From contig OY282606.1 in assembly GCA_958298945.1 (NCBI GenBank), positions 45,521,920 through 45,585,919 of the forward strand: a DNA stretch of 64,000 nt, read 5' to 3'. Below the pieces are notes generated by a model. The model did no database searches. It had not been told where the DNA came from and saw only the letters and a list, made by a program, of their open reading frames with translations. The position numbers and the translations under genes are program-made. Positions 1 to 14,200 of this stretch are shown piece after piece (position 1 is the stretch's first letter; each line of letters begins with the position of its first letter). The stretch is from Atherix ibis. Its lineage: Eukaryota > Arthropoda > Insecta > Diptera > Athericidae.

Positions 1-449
1 ATAAATTTAAAATATTTAATAAAGTTTTTTTTTTTAAATAAAAGTATAATAGCTGTACATTAATGGATTTATTCTATTTTTTGTAATATTTTCCAATTAT
101 TATCTCAAGAAGATACACACTATTATTATTATATAAGATGTCATATCAAATATTTTAATTAAACAGAAAAAAAAGAGTTTTAATGCTCGTAAAAAATGTT
201 TTTATTTAGTTTTACCTTCTTATTTAGATTTATCACTTTTGCTTATTATCGAAAAATCTTAGCCCAAAAAATGACTTTTGAATTGGTATTACGGTAGTCG
301 AGCAAGTTTTTATATACTGGATTTCGCTAAAATTTTAAAGGAACTTTTATTTATTATTCTTTAATATTTCAAATTTAATCGATTTCACATTTTGATTTAT
401 TGGTATAATTTAAAGAGTAATTATAGTTAAAATTTGGAAGTTTTTTCTA
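1..449. other. AT-rich non-coding DNA
   Basis: No reading frame, RNA gene or repeat structure could be supported here. The stretch is AT-rich with homopolymer runs. Confidence 0.5.
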
Positions 450-1570
450 ATTGCAACCTATCTGTAGTTTTTGCTTATAGACTTTGAAGATAGAAGATTC
501 AAATAAATCTTGAGTTGGATTTGGGTTTGGAAATTTTCAGAAGGATATTGAGAGATCTTCAATAGATGCAAGGCAGGCCGAATCATTCGCATACATAGCA
601 ACGAAGGAGTTAGGACAGATTGTAATATTGGATATACAAATGTTGTAGAGTATAGGTTCAATTATTCTATCCTGTGGAATACCTTCGATTATCAAAGAGA
701 TATTTGACAGTTTATTGGTTTTTCTTTCTTAGAAGTGTCAATTTAAAAGATTCTCTTAGAATTATTTTAGTACTAGAAAATAAATGGAAGCACAAATTCT
801 CTTGATTTTTTAGAAGTGAGTCAGTGTGCTAGGCGCAATCAAAAAATTTGCTAAAAATACACCGGGACAATATTTTTTACCTTTCTAAAGAGGATGGAAT
901 GAAATCGATGACGCGATGATATTACTGGATAGTGGAGTGTTTGGAGCGAAAATTGAAATAATGGTCAAGAATTAGATTTGAGGATTCGAGTATGAGATGT
1001 AAGTGGTAGAGGAATAGAATTTTTAAAGATTTTCGACAAGATCGGAGAGACTTTTTTTCTGTAAGCTTGGGGGATCATTGGTTTAGAGATTATTTTATTA
1101 ATATCCACTTTCCAGAGAATTTGGATATATGTTGTTCAAAAGATGGAGTTTTATAGTATAGCAAGGAAAACTATCGCTCTTTTAGGGAGTTTTTAAATAA
1201 TATTGGAATAGGTTGAGAGTCTAGGAGTAGAAGAACTGGACTATGATCGAAATTTCGATCTAAAAGATAATGTTTTTATGCATATGCACATTGAAGGAAT
1301 TAGTAGGACTTGTTATAAAATAATCTAGTATGTTAGAGAGTTTGGATCAGAAAATCAGCCAGTACGTAGGATTTGGAGATGAGATCACTTCCTATGAAGA
1401 AGATAAAAACACCTCATTAAGAATCGATTTGATTATTAGAATTTTCAAAAATTCGAAGAAAAGATATTAATTTCTTAGACTTTATAGATTTATTCGATAG
1501 GCAAGTAGAAACAGAGTATAAACTTAAACACCTTATGACAGAAACTTCATTTGAACCTTAATTTTTTCCA
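450..1570 (-). mobile_element. Decayed Jockey-like LINE reverse transcriptase remnant
   Basis: Read on the minus strand in shifting frames, the segment still shows reverse transcriptase landmarks in the right order. Near 850-960 there is a block like HSTIQQ.HRVIDFI, which in Jockey-type elements precedes the first catalytic region. Near 640-700 a GIPQ block is followed by EPILYNI, and near 565-590 comes MYANDSACL, a decayed YADD box. Stops and frameshifts break every frame, so it is dead. The family assignment (Jockey superfamily) rests on these motifs only and the ends are approximate. Confidence 0.6.
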
Positions 1571-2679
1571 ATTAAGTTACGTCTCTTGACTACATGGGAC
1601 TTTGTTCTGACCTACATTAAATCTGCTCAAAATAATAAATTTCTGATATTCTGACACATTTGCTTTAATTGCAACCAAGAATGGAATATTAACGAAAACT
1701 GTAGGTTGGACAATTTTATATTGTAAAGCCGAATTTAATTCTATTTTAATATTTTAGAGGATTGTATCAGTTCAATTTCTTTTACATTATTTCATCTTCT
1801 ATTTGCTATTTTTTTAAGCTTAAAATTCTTTAACAATTTCTTATTAGTCCAGTTATGAGGTTTGCCATATTTATAAATTTCAAAGAAAAATACTTATTTC
1901 CATCAATTTTGTCAACAATATATTAGGCTGCCCCCAATAATTCAGTTTTATCTATTAATAATAATAAAAAAGATTTACTAATAAAAAAATATAAATGGGT
2001 GATTGTATAAAAGATACTTTTATAGTTATCATTGTAAATATTTACAATAGAAATAGCAATCGAACGCCAATTTTGCTGTTGATAAAGTCTTTGATTGTCT
2101 TTTATAACCTGCATTTCGCTACACATTATTTCTTAGGTATTTATTTTTTCTCAGTTCTTTGTAATTACTCCCAAAAATACCTTTGATCTATATACTCTTG
2201 ATACCACAATCATATCAACAAATTTACTGAAAATGTTCGATTGGAATTTTTTACCCATTATCATTATTTCCCATATCAAAATGATATTGTATAAATAAAT
2301 AAAAAATATTCAAAGATTTGATAAAAAATTTTAATATATATTGTCATTGTTCAATACATGCGTAAATGATAATTTCCCAAAAAAGTTCTTATCACATTTG
2401 TAATTATTATTTTTCCACATATTTTACATCTTTTGTTAATTAACTGAGTAATTTTTACCTTTGAAGGTGATAAGTACATCAGTTTGGCACGTAGACTATT
2501 CAGAAAACGTTGTTGTCCTCAAAATTTACAAAAATAAAACTTTATTCGATATTTAAATATTTTTAATATTAACAAAATATTAGTTTACAATAAAATAAAA
2601 ATAATTAATTGTCTTTGTATTTGTTAATACGGATTTTCAGTTAAAAGTGAAATTGTGATAAATTTTTTTTGATATTATA
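1571..2679. other. Intergenic DNA upstream of ninjurin
   Basis: AT-rich sequence with no supportable gene. The part next to the ninjurin start codon (about 2,480-2,679) is a plausible place for its promoter and 5' UTR, but no TATA box or initiator could be assigned with confidence. Confidence 0.4.
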
Positions 2680-5600
2680 ATGGCCGATGTTAATGCAAAT
2701 AAAGAGAAAACTTCAGAAAATAATACTGCGGAAAATGTTAATCCTCCATCTGGTGCTGATGAAACAGGCCCATTGAAGGATCCGCCAAATTCCAATCATC
2801 GTTCCGGAAGTAAATCAGATGAAGAAACTGGTGAAGAAAATGATTTTATCAAAGTAAGAGCATATATTTAAAAAAAATTATAAATTGTGGTTTCTACTTT
2901 ATCTACGAAAAAAAACAAATATTCGTAAACATACGGTTGAGAAAACTAGACAGGAAATATTTGAAAAAGGTCCTGTATTTTTGGGAACGATTTCACATTG
3001 TTGCGTTAAATAAGTTTTGGGGAAAAAATTGCATAGAAGTTTTTGTTAGAAGTTTTAATTTTTTATAAAGTGACTGCTTACATGTGAATCCTTAAAAATA
3101 AAAATCGATTTGTTGATGAAGGATTGATGAAAAAAAATTTCAAAAAGAGAAAAGGATTTAATGGATTCAAGCTTTTAATTAAAAAATTTTTACCTTTTAT
3201 TTATGACTGATATAAGAAAAATTAGTATGAAAAAAATTATGTTTTTTTACTCTATTTTTTTTTCAATAATTTAAATGCAGATAATTTTTAAAAAACAATT
3301 TATATTTTGGTAAAGGCTTTTTAAATAATTAAAAATAAAATAATTTTCTTTTGAATTTCGATTATTGCGAAATATTTACGGAAAAAAAATTAATTTTTTT
3401 ATTGTGCATTTTATGTCGATTTCATATAAAATAAATTGCATTTAATATACAAATTCCTATTATTTAAAAATGCATGTTTAAAGGAATCAGGATTGAAGAT
3501 TTAATTAGTCATTGATAAAAGACTATGCGCGAAATAGGAAGTCTTTCAAACAAATATTTAAGTGGCTTGAAATGTGAAATAAATTTTTTTTACATCAAAT
3601 TTACCTACTTTTAAAGATTTAATAAATATTTTGTTATAAATAAATCTTGCTATTTTCTCATAAATACAACTGCAAATATCGTTTGTAGATATTTTCTTAT
3701 AAATACAACTGCAAAAAAAACTAATTTTTTTAGCAAAAAATTTATTTGAATATAAATAAGTTCTTATAGGCTTAATAATTAATGTAAATTAAATTTTATG
3801 CTTTTATAATTTGATTTCTTAAAAAAATTATAGAACGACAAAGAAAATAATTAAAAAGGTTTAAGGAAAAATTAAACAGAAATAAATTAAATAGGTAATA
3901 ATAATAATCCAGAATTTAATTGTTTTCGAAGGACTCTCAAAACGAAATAACGATAAAATTATATCTAAAATGATTTTTTTTTCATTTAAATTAAAAAAGT
4001 AATTAAAGAAATCTAAATTTTTATAATAAATTTAAAATAAAATATTTTTACTCGAAATTTCATTAAAAAGGACTTTTTTATAATATCCCTAAAAAAACTA
4101 GTTGATGAATTTTTCACAATTTCAATATTGGATGAATTTATTTTTCCTGGAAAATCTTTCTACGAAAAATCTATTTCAACAAACAAACAATTTGATAACA
4201 TTTACACCTTCACATCACTGTTACTTAGGCTCATTTTTCTATTCAGTTAAATCAGTGCAAAAATTATTAATAAACATTTTGATAACATATAAAATTTGGT
4301 GATAACAAAATGTACAGATTACTTTGTTTAAATATTTCAATCACATAATTGAGTTGAAACTTTCTTATTATGCTGACTATAATATTTATAAAAATAATTT
4401 GGATTGAAAAATTTCCAAACTTATTTACTTTCAAAACTTTTTTTTAAATAAAAATCATTCCTTTTTCAACATGTAATTGCAATAATTTTCTTTCTACACA
4501 TCCAAAAGAATGAAATCAGAGTCAAGGATATTCTTTGTGCTTAGTAAACAATTTTTGCAATTTAATTACCATGTCAAAATATAGGAGATAACCGCAACTA
4601 CTCGTTACGTTTATCTGTAAGACTTTGTCCATATTTTTATTGTAGTATAAATAATCTCTGAATAGATAAATTTATTTTTTAATCAATATTAGTAAGCCGT
4701 AAAGTTTCTAAATCAAAAATGGTCAGTAAAATTTTTATAGTTGAATTATTAACGCGTACTCATAAAAAAGTTTATTCTTAATTTTTACAATCTTTAATAA
4801 ATGAATAGTGTATATTGTGTTAATAATGAATTTTCTTACGGAAAATACGGTTAGTAAATTAAATATAAAAAATAAATTTAAAACTAATTACCTTTGTTAA
4901 AAAAATTAAATGTTTATTGTGTTAAAAGAATGCATTTTTTGCTAAACAATTTACTTTAAAAATTTTGCTTTTTTATATATTGTAATGATACTATCAAATT
5001 GATAGTGTTTTTTTTTTGTCAAAATTTATTGTTATAGTGATGGTGTTTATAATTACCTAATTAATATTATTTTTATTTTAATTAAAAATATTTGTGCAGT
5101 TTTTAAATAATAATTGTGAAAATTAAAAAATTTTAATTTTATTTTTTTAATATTTTTTTTCCGATTGTATTCTAAATTTTGGATCATGGATGCATATTTT
5201 CATGTACAATTTCATTTATTATCAATTTTATTATTAATCGTATGTATTTTTTGATTTTAATATAATTTAAAAAACTCAAATTTTTATAAATTAAGAATAC
5301 AATAAAAAAATCCTTCCATTATACGGAATATTATAGCAGCTAGATTATTTTTAAATATATTTTTTAATCTATATGACATAATAGAGCCATTTTTCATTCA
5401 GTGAAAAATATTTTATGTTTCCGAACTAAAGTATACAATTATTTTTATAGACAACAGTACAAGCCTTACAGTATAATTTATCCTTGGGCTATTCTATTCA
5501 TACATATGTAATTGTATTTTGAATAGTCACTGACATGTTACTCAACAGTCATTTAGCGTGTGACATTTCTACTTAATTCTCACAGACCTACCTTTCAAGG

Positions 5601-7672
5601 TCATTATTTTAGTTCGACTTACCCAATTAACTTTTTATTGTTTATGCCCAAACAAATAATTTCAATATAAAAGAAAAAACGAAAATCAAACCTGGATGTC
5701 CTGCTTTTTTAAAACAATGGTTTAAGATAGTCCACTTCAATAACAACTCACGTCACCATTGATAATAGCAACAGATTTGATTACTGGCAAATTTATTTAT
5801 AAAAAAAATAAATTTTCAGCATTTCTTTATTTTTTTTAAGAGTATATTTTGCAATTTTCTAAATTAATAACGAAATTTAAGTGACTCAGTAGTCACGTGA
5901 CTATTCAAATAGGCATAATAGCTATCACGCTCTCAATTATTTTTAGAGAAAATACTACAAAATCATTACTATAAATTCTTAATCAAATATATATTTTATC
6001 ATAGTAAATGATTAATATTATATTTAATATCGTAGAGGGAGAAATACATTGTACGTCAAATAAAATTACTCATTTTCCATCAATACAGCAGTTAGTAAAC
6101 GAAGAATGTTTAAATATTAGGACGTCAAAACTACTAAATTATTTTAAAACATATATTCAAAAAAATAATAAAATATGGTTATTGTAAAGTATTTAATAAT
6201 GATAAGTACAACCATCACTCGTCAACCGTAATATCAATGAGATAGTCACTCGACATAGCTATATAGATTAAATAAAAGAATTGTGTTTATCATTCGAGTC
6301 CTAAGATCATCTATCAATTTATTTAAAGTTTTTTACAAGTTAATCCCTTTCAGCTTCTATTTCCCTATTAATATTCCCCTCGGAACATATTTATGTCGGT
6401 GTCAAAATCGTATTTTTGTCTTCGCTTTGCGGATGATCAGTCCGCATGCAGCTTTTCCTTGTTAATTTTCTTGCCATTTTTGGCCACTAGGAGGGGCGGC
6501 CATTATAACCATTGCGGGTTGTTGTCCTTGACCAACACGGGTGTTTATCCACGATTGGTTTTTGCTTCCACGATTGTTTTTTCCACACTTTTTTTTAAGG
6601 AGAAATTAAGAGGATTATAAAATTAAAGTAGAATGGAAAGTCGAGTTTTCTGTTGAGAATTTGCATAAGACCATGCCTCAGTACGATTAAAAGCCACGAC
6701 CCCTTAGATGGTGGTCCAGCACGCTAATGACTGTGCACCGAACCGGCAGATTGCTTTTGATTTTTTGCGCCATTATCAAACCGAGTAACTGAATCATTAC
6801 AAGTTTCAGTTTCTATAAGTTCTTAGCTACATCGTAATAATATGAGTATATTAGTTTCTATTGTTTTAACTTAAATATATATGCAACAACAACCGGAACT
6901 CTGATCTAGACCAACTAAATAAAAGAAAACTAAATTTTCCGGTCAAAATCAGAGCTTAATTTAGCTTTAAGTAATATAAATGTTCTCACTATAGCGTTTC
7001 CTGTTAAAATATTACATAACCTAAACTCTAACTGGTTTATTTAATCAAAAATAAAGTATTAGAAATCCGGTAAAGTAATGAATAGTAGACATTTTATAAC
7101 CAGTTTAAGAACCAAAAATAATAATTTTTTTTAATAAATTCAGATAAACTTTAAAAATAAATAGAGAAATATGGTACGTCTTAAATAAAATAGAATAAAT
7201 TTGCTTAAATTTCAGTTAAACGGTTTTAATTTAAATAATTACGCATCAAAAAAGACATTAGCGCAAGGACTTTTGGATTTAGCTTTATTGTCAGCAAATG
7301 CGGCTCAGCTAAAGTACATTCTGACAATCGGTGATGTACACGAATTTTATAATCTGTTACTATGGCTAATTGCTACTTCAATTTGTCTACAGGTATTTAT
7401 TTAAAGAAAAATTATCATCTACAATTTAATATTTATAAAATTACATTTTCCATTAGGTTATTCAAGCTGTTTTATGCATAATCATGGCATTAATTTTCAA
7501 TTTAAACAATTATGATGATCAGAAAGCAGCGAATATTATCAACAATGTCAGTCTTGTCATTATTATAGTCATTGTGGTCGTTAATGTTGTATTGACTGGT
7601 TTTGATGTTAAAAGCTCACAGGCGCCAGAGACATATTGCAGCAGAATTCGTAACACTACATCAAAACAATAA
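2680..7672 (+). CDS. Ninjurin family membrane protein (3 exons)
   Basis: Exons are 2680-2853, 7216-7392 and 7457-7672, all phase 0 with GT-AG introns, giving 188 aa. Residues 1-58 are polar and acidic, as in insect ninjurins with an N-terminal extension. Residues 59 onward carry the conserved ninjurin core: YASKKTLAQGLLDLALL, a likely amphipathic helix, then ANAAQLKYIL. Two hydrophobic segments follow, about 105-135 (LLLWLIATSICLQVIQAVLCI) and 150-170 (VSLVIIIVIVVVNVVLTGF). Vertebrate NINJ1 is an adhesion protein that oligomerises to rupture the plasma membrane in lytic death; insect ninjurins act in adhesion and tissue stress. I cannot say which fly paralogue (A, B or C) this is. The first intron is 4.4 kb and could hide an alternative first exon. 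The model is strong for exons 2-3 and good for exon 1. Confidence 0.88.
2854..7215 (+). other. Long first intron of the ninjurin gene
   Basis: About 4.4 kb of AT-rich sequence between the first and second coding exons. A slightly less AT-rich island at 6,360-6,780 contains short open frames but none resembles a known domain. A near-duplicate of about 20 bp (ATAAATACAACTGCAAA) occurs twice at 3,660-3,716. No other gene was found. Confidence 0.5.
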
Positions 7673-9092
7673 CATTAAGGATCTCGTCGATAAATTATAC
7701 TTCCATACACATACATGTTTATAATATTATTTATCTTATTTTTAATATTCCAGTATTGAACTAAATAGAAAAGTTTATAAGGAGTTCCAACGTCGAAGAA
7801 TTTGTTTCAAATGCCACCTAATCTGCATTAGATTCCACATAGATCGAATATTGGATTCCTCATGGTTGCTTCGAAATGGATAAAATAATTGTATCTTATT
7901 TGCATGAGTGATAAAGATTCTGGCATTGGAACCAATTATAAACTCTCAATCAATATTAAAATTACATGTATACGCACAATAATAAATACTTAATTTATAA
8001 ACATTTATTCATAATTTATTTTATTGAATCAATTTTACAGCACTTGTTTACAATTTTTTTTTCAAAATTCCTACAATGTTATTCAAGTTTTAACTCAATT
8101 CTGCCATTACAAAAATTGGATGTTGAAATTTATCAGCAACTACAGGTCAATTTTTTTGGATAAGCTTGGAACTTACATTTTAGGACTTTAATACCATATA
8201 ACAACAGATTTAATGGTTTTAATAATACGTCAATTTTTGGAATAAAAAATATATTACAGACAAAAAAGATATTTTCTTTTATATTTAATCAGTCCATATA
8301 TCAGACTATATCGTTCTTAAGCATAAACTCTTTTAGCGTTTATCATCAAATATGGTCAATAACCTTCACTATACAATTCAACCCTATCAAAATCTTTTAA
8401 ATGAAAATAAATTTAACCACACATTTGGTCACATTTGGTATTACGGTGTCAAATTCTACCTCGAACAAGGACAATTTTGGATACGAATCAGGACCTTCTT
8501 TATAATTTTTGTTTTCATTTCGTTATGCAGAATAATAAAAGAAATATGATAAATTATACTCTCACCTGCATCGGAGCTGATATATTTTCATGTTAAACTT
8601 TTGGAACCGCGTAGATAAAGTAAATAAAATATTTTTTGAGCCCTCTCTGCCTACTGAAAAATATTTTTTTCATTTTTCTTTGAAACGATTTTCAATATAG
8701 AAATAATATTTAAGCAAATGAATATTCCTCTTCAATTTAATTTTATTTTATATATTTATTTCTTCATTTCCAATTTGAACAGTCTATCTTAACAACTTTT
8801 TGAATTGTTAAACTTTTTCTTAAAATTATGAAAGATATTACAACTTTTATATTAATTTTATTTAGAAATTATTCGACTGCATTAAAATTTGCATGATTTA
8901 ATTTAATATTATTTTGCGGAATTAATGTATTGTTTAATAAAAATGGTATCAAATTGAACACTTACTATTTTTTTATTAAATCCGAAAACATTCATGGGTG
9001 CAATCAATTAAACAATTAATTTATGATAGAAATATTTGCATTTAACTATATTTTTTGTAGGAATACGATTTTTTAAGAAAAATTAAAATTTT

Positions 9093-9235
9093 TGCGCATA
9101 TACCTTACAAATGTTTGTCAAGGAAACAACCTAATATTCCAAACTTTTCATAGAATCAACATTATTTCTGCGCATATACCTTACAAATTATTTTCAAGGA
9201 AACAACCTAATATTCCAAATTTTTCATAGAATCAA
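9093..9235. repeat. Two-copy tandem repeat, period about 76 bp
   Basis: The unit starting TGCGCATATACCTTACAAAT at 9,093 is repeated from 9,169, and both copies contain AAGGAAACAACCTAATATTC and end in TTTCATAGAATCAA. The copies differ by a few substitutions and a short length difference, so the duplication is moderately old. No function is evident. Confidence 0.85.
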
Positions 9236-10649
9236 ATCTAATGAAAAATATATTATTAAAAATTATTAACTTCGTCTTACAATTACGAGACAAATTTTCG
9301 TCGCAAATTCGTTCAATTCGAAGAACATTCGAGCAATGGATTAATTATTGTTTTAGCTCGAACATTATTAGACTAGTTTGCGAACGAGAAATGAAAATGT
9401 CTCTATTACGGGCTCGAACTCTCGAACAATGTTCGAAGAGTAATGGACACGTGCATTTTTTCTTCAACCATTTAACATTTCTTTTCGTTTTCATCATTTT
9501 CAATTTTGTTTTTTTTTGCGTTTTGCAGTCCAATTAATAAGATAAACAAAATAAAAATTTAAAAATATGCGAACAAAATAAAATAAAATATGAAAATTCA
9601 GAAGAATGAACCAACGAAAATTAAGTGAAAAAATGGAGTAGCATCAATATAATCGAGTCTACAAATCATTATATTTTGTTTGTCTCGAATATATATAAAT
9701 ATAAATATATTTTTGCTTTTTCTATAGCTTTAAATAAATAGAAAAAATATACTATGATATATTTAATAATATATTTAGATAAATTGAAATAATAATTTTT
9801 AAAAATATATTTTGAAGTCCATTTTAATAACGAAAATATTATTCAGGTGCTAGAAGGATATATTTTAATTAGAGTTTAAAACACTGTATTTAGAAAAACA
9901 AAAACGAACTTTAATTTAGGCATGGAATTTTGTTTATGGAAAAACAGCTATTAATTACAAAATCCTTTTAGTCTAAAAGATGAAACAGTTTTTTTTTCAA
10001 AGTCATCTCTAGTAACATTTTTATTGAAATGTAAATTCTTAGCGCTGGGACGACTCAGGTCTGTCGCAGATAATTTAACCGCGCCCGCGGAAATGTAGCT
10101 GGGTTCGAACAAAATTCCTTTTCGTCTACAAAAGTATTTTTTCGCTACTTTTATCACATTCCATGAAAAAACTTTTTAGTTCATAATATAAATTATAAAC
10201 AATCTTCACTTAAAGAAAAAGTGAAATTTAGCCATTAAATTTAAAATATTATTAAATGTTCGAAAAAAAGCCGAAATGGGAAACACTATAAATAACACGT
10301 GCATCGAACTTTGAAGAAAATGCAAGCTGTCATTAATACGGTTTATTGTTTATAAAATTTGAAAAATTAAAATTTTTTTTAAATGAATAAATTGCAAAAA
10401 AAATCCATAATATTTAATACTCATACTTAGTATAAGGAAATAAATTTATATTAGTCTTTGAAAAAATATTATTAACAAATAGTTGGAAAATAAAACGAGA
10501 AAAATAGAAAATAATTTCTGAAATTTTTTGAAGTGGCATACTGTATGCTGAAAATATGAGACAATAGTTCACTTTGTTTTTAGTATTATTTTCGAAACTA
10601 TTTTTCGAACTCGTCTCTGTCGTCATAAATAAATTTGATGTTCGTAAAT

Positions 10650-11228
10650 CAATTTCGATAGTCCGCCATTTAAATGAAGTTACTCGCCGTGTTCTATATT
10701 GAATTTATTTTGTTGTAATTTTTATATATTATTATTATTCTTTTGTGAAGATATAAGAAAATAAATTGTCAAATATTTCGTTTTAGTTTCTAATATTATA
10801 TTAGTGTTATATTATCGGATAAAAGGCGTCTAAGCGGCTGAACAAGAACAAATATATTTTTTTTTGTAGCGAGTGATCAAATGGAAAACGCAAAAAGTCA
10901 AAGCGCAATTTGAAAGTGTCATTTGAAAATTTCGTTTACAGTGTATATAACAAAGAAGTTATAGAAATTTGCATAATTCCCACATCGAGTTAATAATAAT
11001 TAAAGTCATTCAAATAGAAGAAAAATAAATTTTGTAGCGGAAAAAGTTAAGAAAATATTTATAGGTTATGTTTTGGCATCACGAAATTCACGAACATTGT
11101 TCCATTTGACATTTGATTTGAGAAAGTTTTGCGCGTTTTCTCGCCGCTCCGTTGGTCGTGCGGACAGACGTAAACAAAAACAAACTGCTAAATTGCAATC
11201 AGAACTGAAGGGCTAAGAAAACGATATT
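10650..11228 (+). promoter_or_regulatory. Probable promoter and 5' UTR of Nup98-96
   Basis: The 580 bp before the Nup98-96 start codon include a local GC-richer patch at about 11,130-11,180 (CGCGTTTTCTCGCCGCTCCG), unusual for this window and consistent with a 5' UTR or core promoter. No TATA box was identified. The exact transcription start is unknown. Confidence 0.35.
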
Positions 11229-14200
11229 ATGTTTGGACAACAGAAACCAGCATTTGGTCAACCAACGACTGGAGCAGGCTTTGGATTCGCAACTACCACA
11301 GCTGCAGCCAGCCCATTCGCACAATCAACTTTTGGAAAACCAGCGACTAGCGGATTTGGTCAGGCGCCCGCCTTTGGACAACAAAACTCATTGCTTTTTA
11401 GTGGTAATCAAACAACTGCAACTGGACCATTTGGCGCTGGAACATCTGGATTTGGAACCACAGCAACAACACAACCAGCATTTGGTGGTAAACATATTTT
11501 TTTGTTGTACGCATTTAGCTTTTCCTTGTACGTAAGGTTCACCAAGCAAAACAACTTCTTTAAATTTTGAGTATAATTTCTTGAAATCTACATAAAATTT
11601 AACAAAAAATATTTTTAAGTCAAATTAAAGTTGTAATGACAGTTAAAATAATTATACGTAGTAAACATACCCAAGTATGCAATCTTTGAACATATAACAA
11701 TCTTTTAGCTTTTTATAAAAAAATTATTTATTTCAAGTATTGTAATATTATTGATAAAAAAATATTCGCTCTGTGATTCGCGTTTTTATCAAGCAATTTG
11801 TCACGTTATTACAACTTTTCGCCTTTTAATTCTGTTTTTGTTATTGCTAAAAAGAAATTGCAGTTGTTTTATTGCATTAAATCGTGACTCACGTTTTGTA
11901 ATTGTTGATAAATACTACCTTTTGTTTTGGTTTTTTTTTAATAATTTCATAACATTTTGAAAACAGTTTTAGTTTTTATAGTTGAATTTTTAATTTACTA
12001 TTGTATTTATATAATTTAATAAATTTTCATACTTGACAACGATGAAAATTTATTAAAATTGGTTAAATTTAAAAAATAAAATATTTTTAAAATACTAGCA
12101 ATTTTTAAAAAGAATTTTAACGGTGTATTGGGGTGCGTTGCATTTGCAATGGGGCAAATTCATTTTCGCAATCGTACTGTTGGAAAAGTCCTTAGAGATC
12201 TAATATGTAAACAAGTCCACTGGTCCAGTTGGTATATCCTCCATATTTCTGAAGAGATGTTCTTTCTATATTGGCACTGCGTAACCTTTTCAATATATTA
12301 TTTTATTCTGGAATTTGTCCGCACAAATGGAAAAGAGCATCCGTTCAACCAATTCCTTTCTTTCTAAGGTCATGGCAGCATTGATCAGCTAATGAAATAT
12401 CTTAATCAAATAAACTTCTCAGTTGCTGTTAATATGATTTCCGTAGTAATAGAGAAGTGGAACCACAATCACCATTTCTCTGAGGAATGTAGGATTATTG
12501 CATTTGATAGAGTTTAGTATCAGGCCCAGTTGTTAAAAATGCGTGACTCCTCAAATCGATTAGAGGCTACCTTTCGAACCGTTCAATCCAAGTTGCTTTT
12601 GACCGCTTCAAGTCTTCAATGCACCAAATAAATGCTAGTATTCCCCAGGGTATGGTTCTATCTTGGACACCTTTTTCTAATTTTTATAACCAATTCCTTA
12701 TCTGTTACTCCTAATCCAATCCACTGGAGTAAACTGAAGTATTACTCTCAGTTTTTCATACTCGTAACGTGATTCACGTCATTGATCTTCGGCCATAAAG
12801 ATGAAACGACACCGTATTTTAAATTCATTAAATTCCAATATATACAGTATATTACAGTGGGGCTCGAAGAACAGAGTGGTATTTAATACTTCCAAAATAT
12901 AGCTGTCTCGAAAGCGAAATCGAATTCTCCAGCCATTATCCATGAATGGCACTTCCATATCATCTGAAACCGAAAAACTTTCCGTAATACCCGTCTCGCC
13001 AAGAATGCATATCAGTTTACCATGAATCCAATCTTGACTAATATTGTTCTCTTCTTGTTGTGTTTTTTTTTTGTCAAGGATTTTCACAAGCCCAGCCAAA
13101 TACATCCATATTTGGTGCAACACAGCAAAATGCGAATACTGGTACATTATTCGCTCAACCATCCACATCAGCATTTGGTGCAACAAAACCGTCTGGATTT
13201 GGATTTGGACAAACACAACCGTCTATGTTGATGTTTGGGCAATCTACGACTGCTAATACATCGGCCGGATTTCGAGGTTTCGGACAAAATACCTCAGTTG
13301 GCGGTATGTTTGGTAGTACAACGAATGCTGGCTTCGGTCAATCAGTGGCTACAACCACAACGCCTGGCACATCAATAGCGAAATATCAACCAACTCTTGG
13401 TACCGATACGTTAACGAAGAATGGACAAAGTAGCAATGTGAACACAAAATTGCACTGTGCCACAGCTATGAAAGAATACGAAAACAAATCGTTGGAGGAA
13501 CTGCGCTTGGAAGATTATGCCTCAAATCGAAAAGGGCCACAGGCTGCTGGAGGACTATTTGGTCAGAATCAACCGGCCGCAGGAGGAATTTTTGGAGCAC
13601 AGACGACGCAACAGCAAACAACTAGTATTTTTGGTCAGCCAGCTGAGAATAAATCGATTTTCGGAACAAATACTAATACCTTGGGTGGTGGGGGATTTGG
13701 TCAACCAGCGGCAGCTGGATTTGGAGCTACAAATCCTACACAACAGGCTGGATTATTTGGAAAACCATTTGGTAACACGGCTACAACTGGAAGTGGTTTT
13801 GGATTTGGTATATTTTTATAATATAAGAAAATTTAATTTAATTTCAAGAAAACTAAATTGTGGTTCAATACTCCAGGTTCGAACAGTCTCTTTGGACAAA
13901 CAACACAATCGACTGCACCGACTTTTGGACAACAAACTATGGGATTTACAAATACCGCCGGTGGATTTTCAGGTGCCAATACAAATCAACCGACATCGCT
14001 TTTTGGTAATCCAACAACAGATAATAAACCCGCTTTCGGCCTTAATACGACGACTACGAATACTGGCTTTGGTGCATTTGGTACCACAAATACAAGTACA
14101 GCTGGTGCATCGCTTTTCGGCAATAAACCGGCAACAGGTTTTGGTGCTAACACCGGTAATTTTTATTTCAAATTAAAAAAAAACCTCACAAAATATTTAT

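Larger units (their letters stand above)
7673..11228. other. Spacer between ninjurin and Nup98-96
   Basis: Holds the ninjurin 3' UTR, a two-copy tandem repeat at 9,093-9,235, and the Nup98-96 upstream region. The open frame at 9,241-9,537 is compositionally odd (several TTCGAA/CGAAC motifs) but shows no protein family and is probably non-coding. Confidence 0.45.

Noticed and set aside
6380..6620. Possible reverse transcriptase scrap (FADDQSA) in the ninjurin intron
   Set aside because: No other RT motif surrounds it in any frame; a chance match in a short GC-richer island is as likely.
6660..6790. tRNA-like segment on the minus strand
   Set aside because: Some anticodon-arm-like words are present, but no T-loop consensus or acceptor stem pairing.
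9241..9537. 98-residue open frame
   Set aside because: Poly-T-driven hydrophobic end, no homology pattern, and overlapping frames on the other strand; judged non-coding.
10030..10115. tRNA or tRNA-derived SINE (GGGTTCGAAC resembling a B box)
   Set aside because: The flanking bases do not pair as a T-stem, no convincing A box or cloverleaf forms, and no repeat copy was seen.
12779..13216. 145-residue open frame on the minus strand at the end of Nup98-96 intron 1
   Set aside because: The plus strand of the same DNA encodes recognisable LINE RT motifs and then Nup98 exon 2; the minus frame is a shadow of both.
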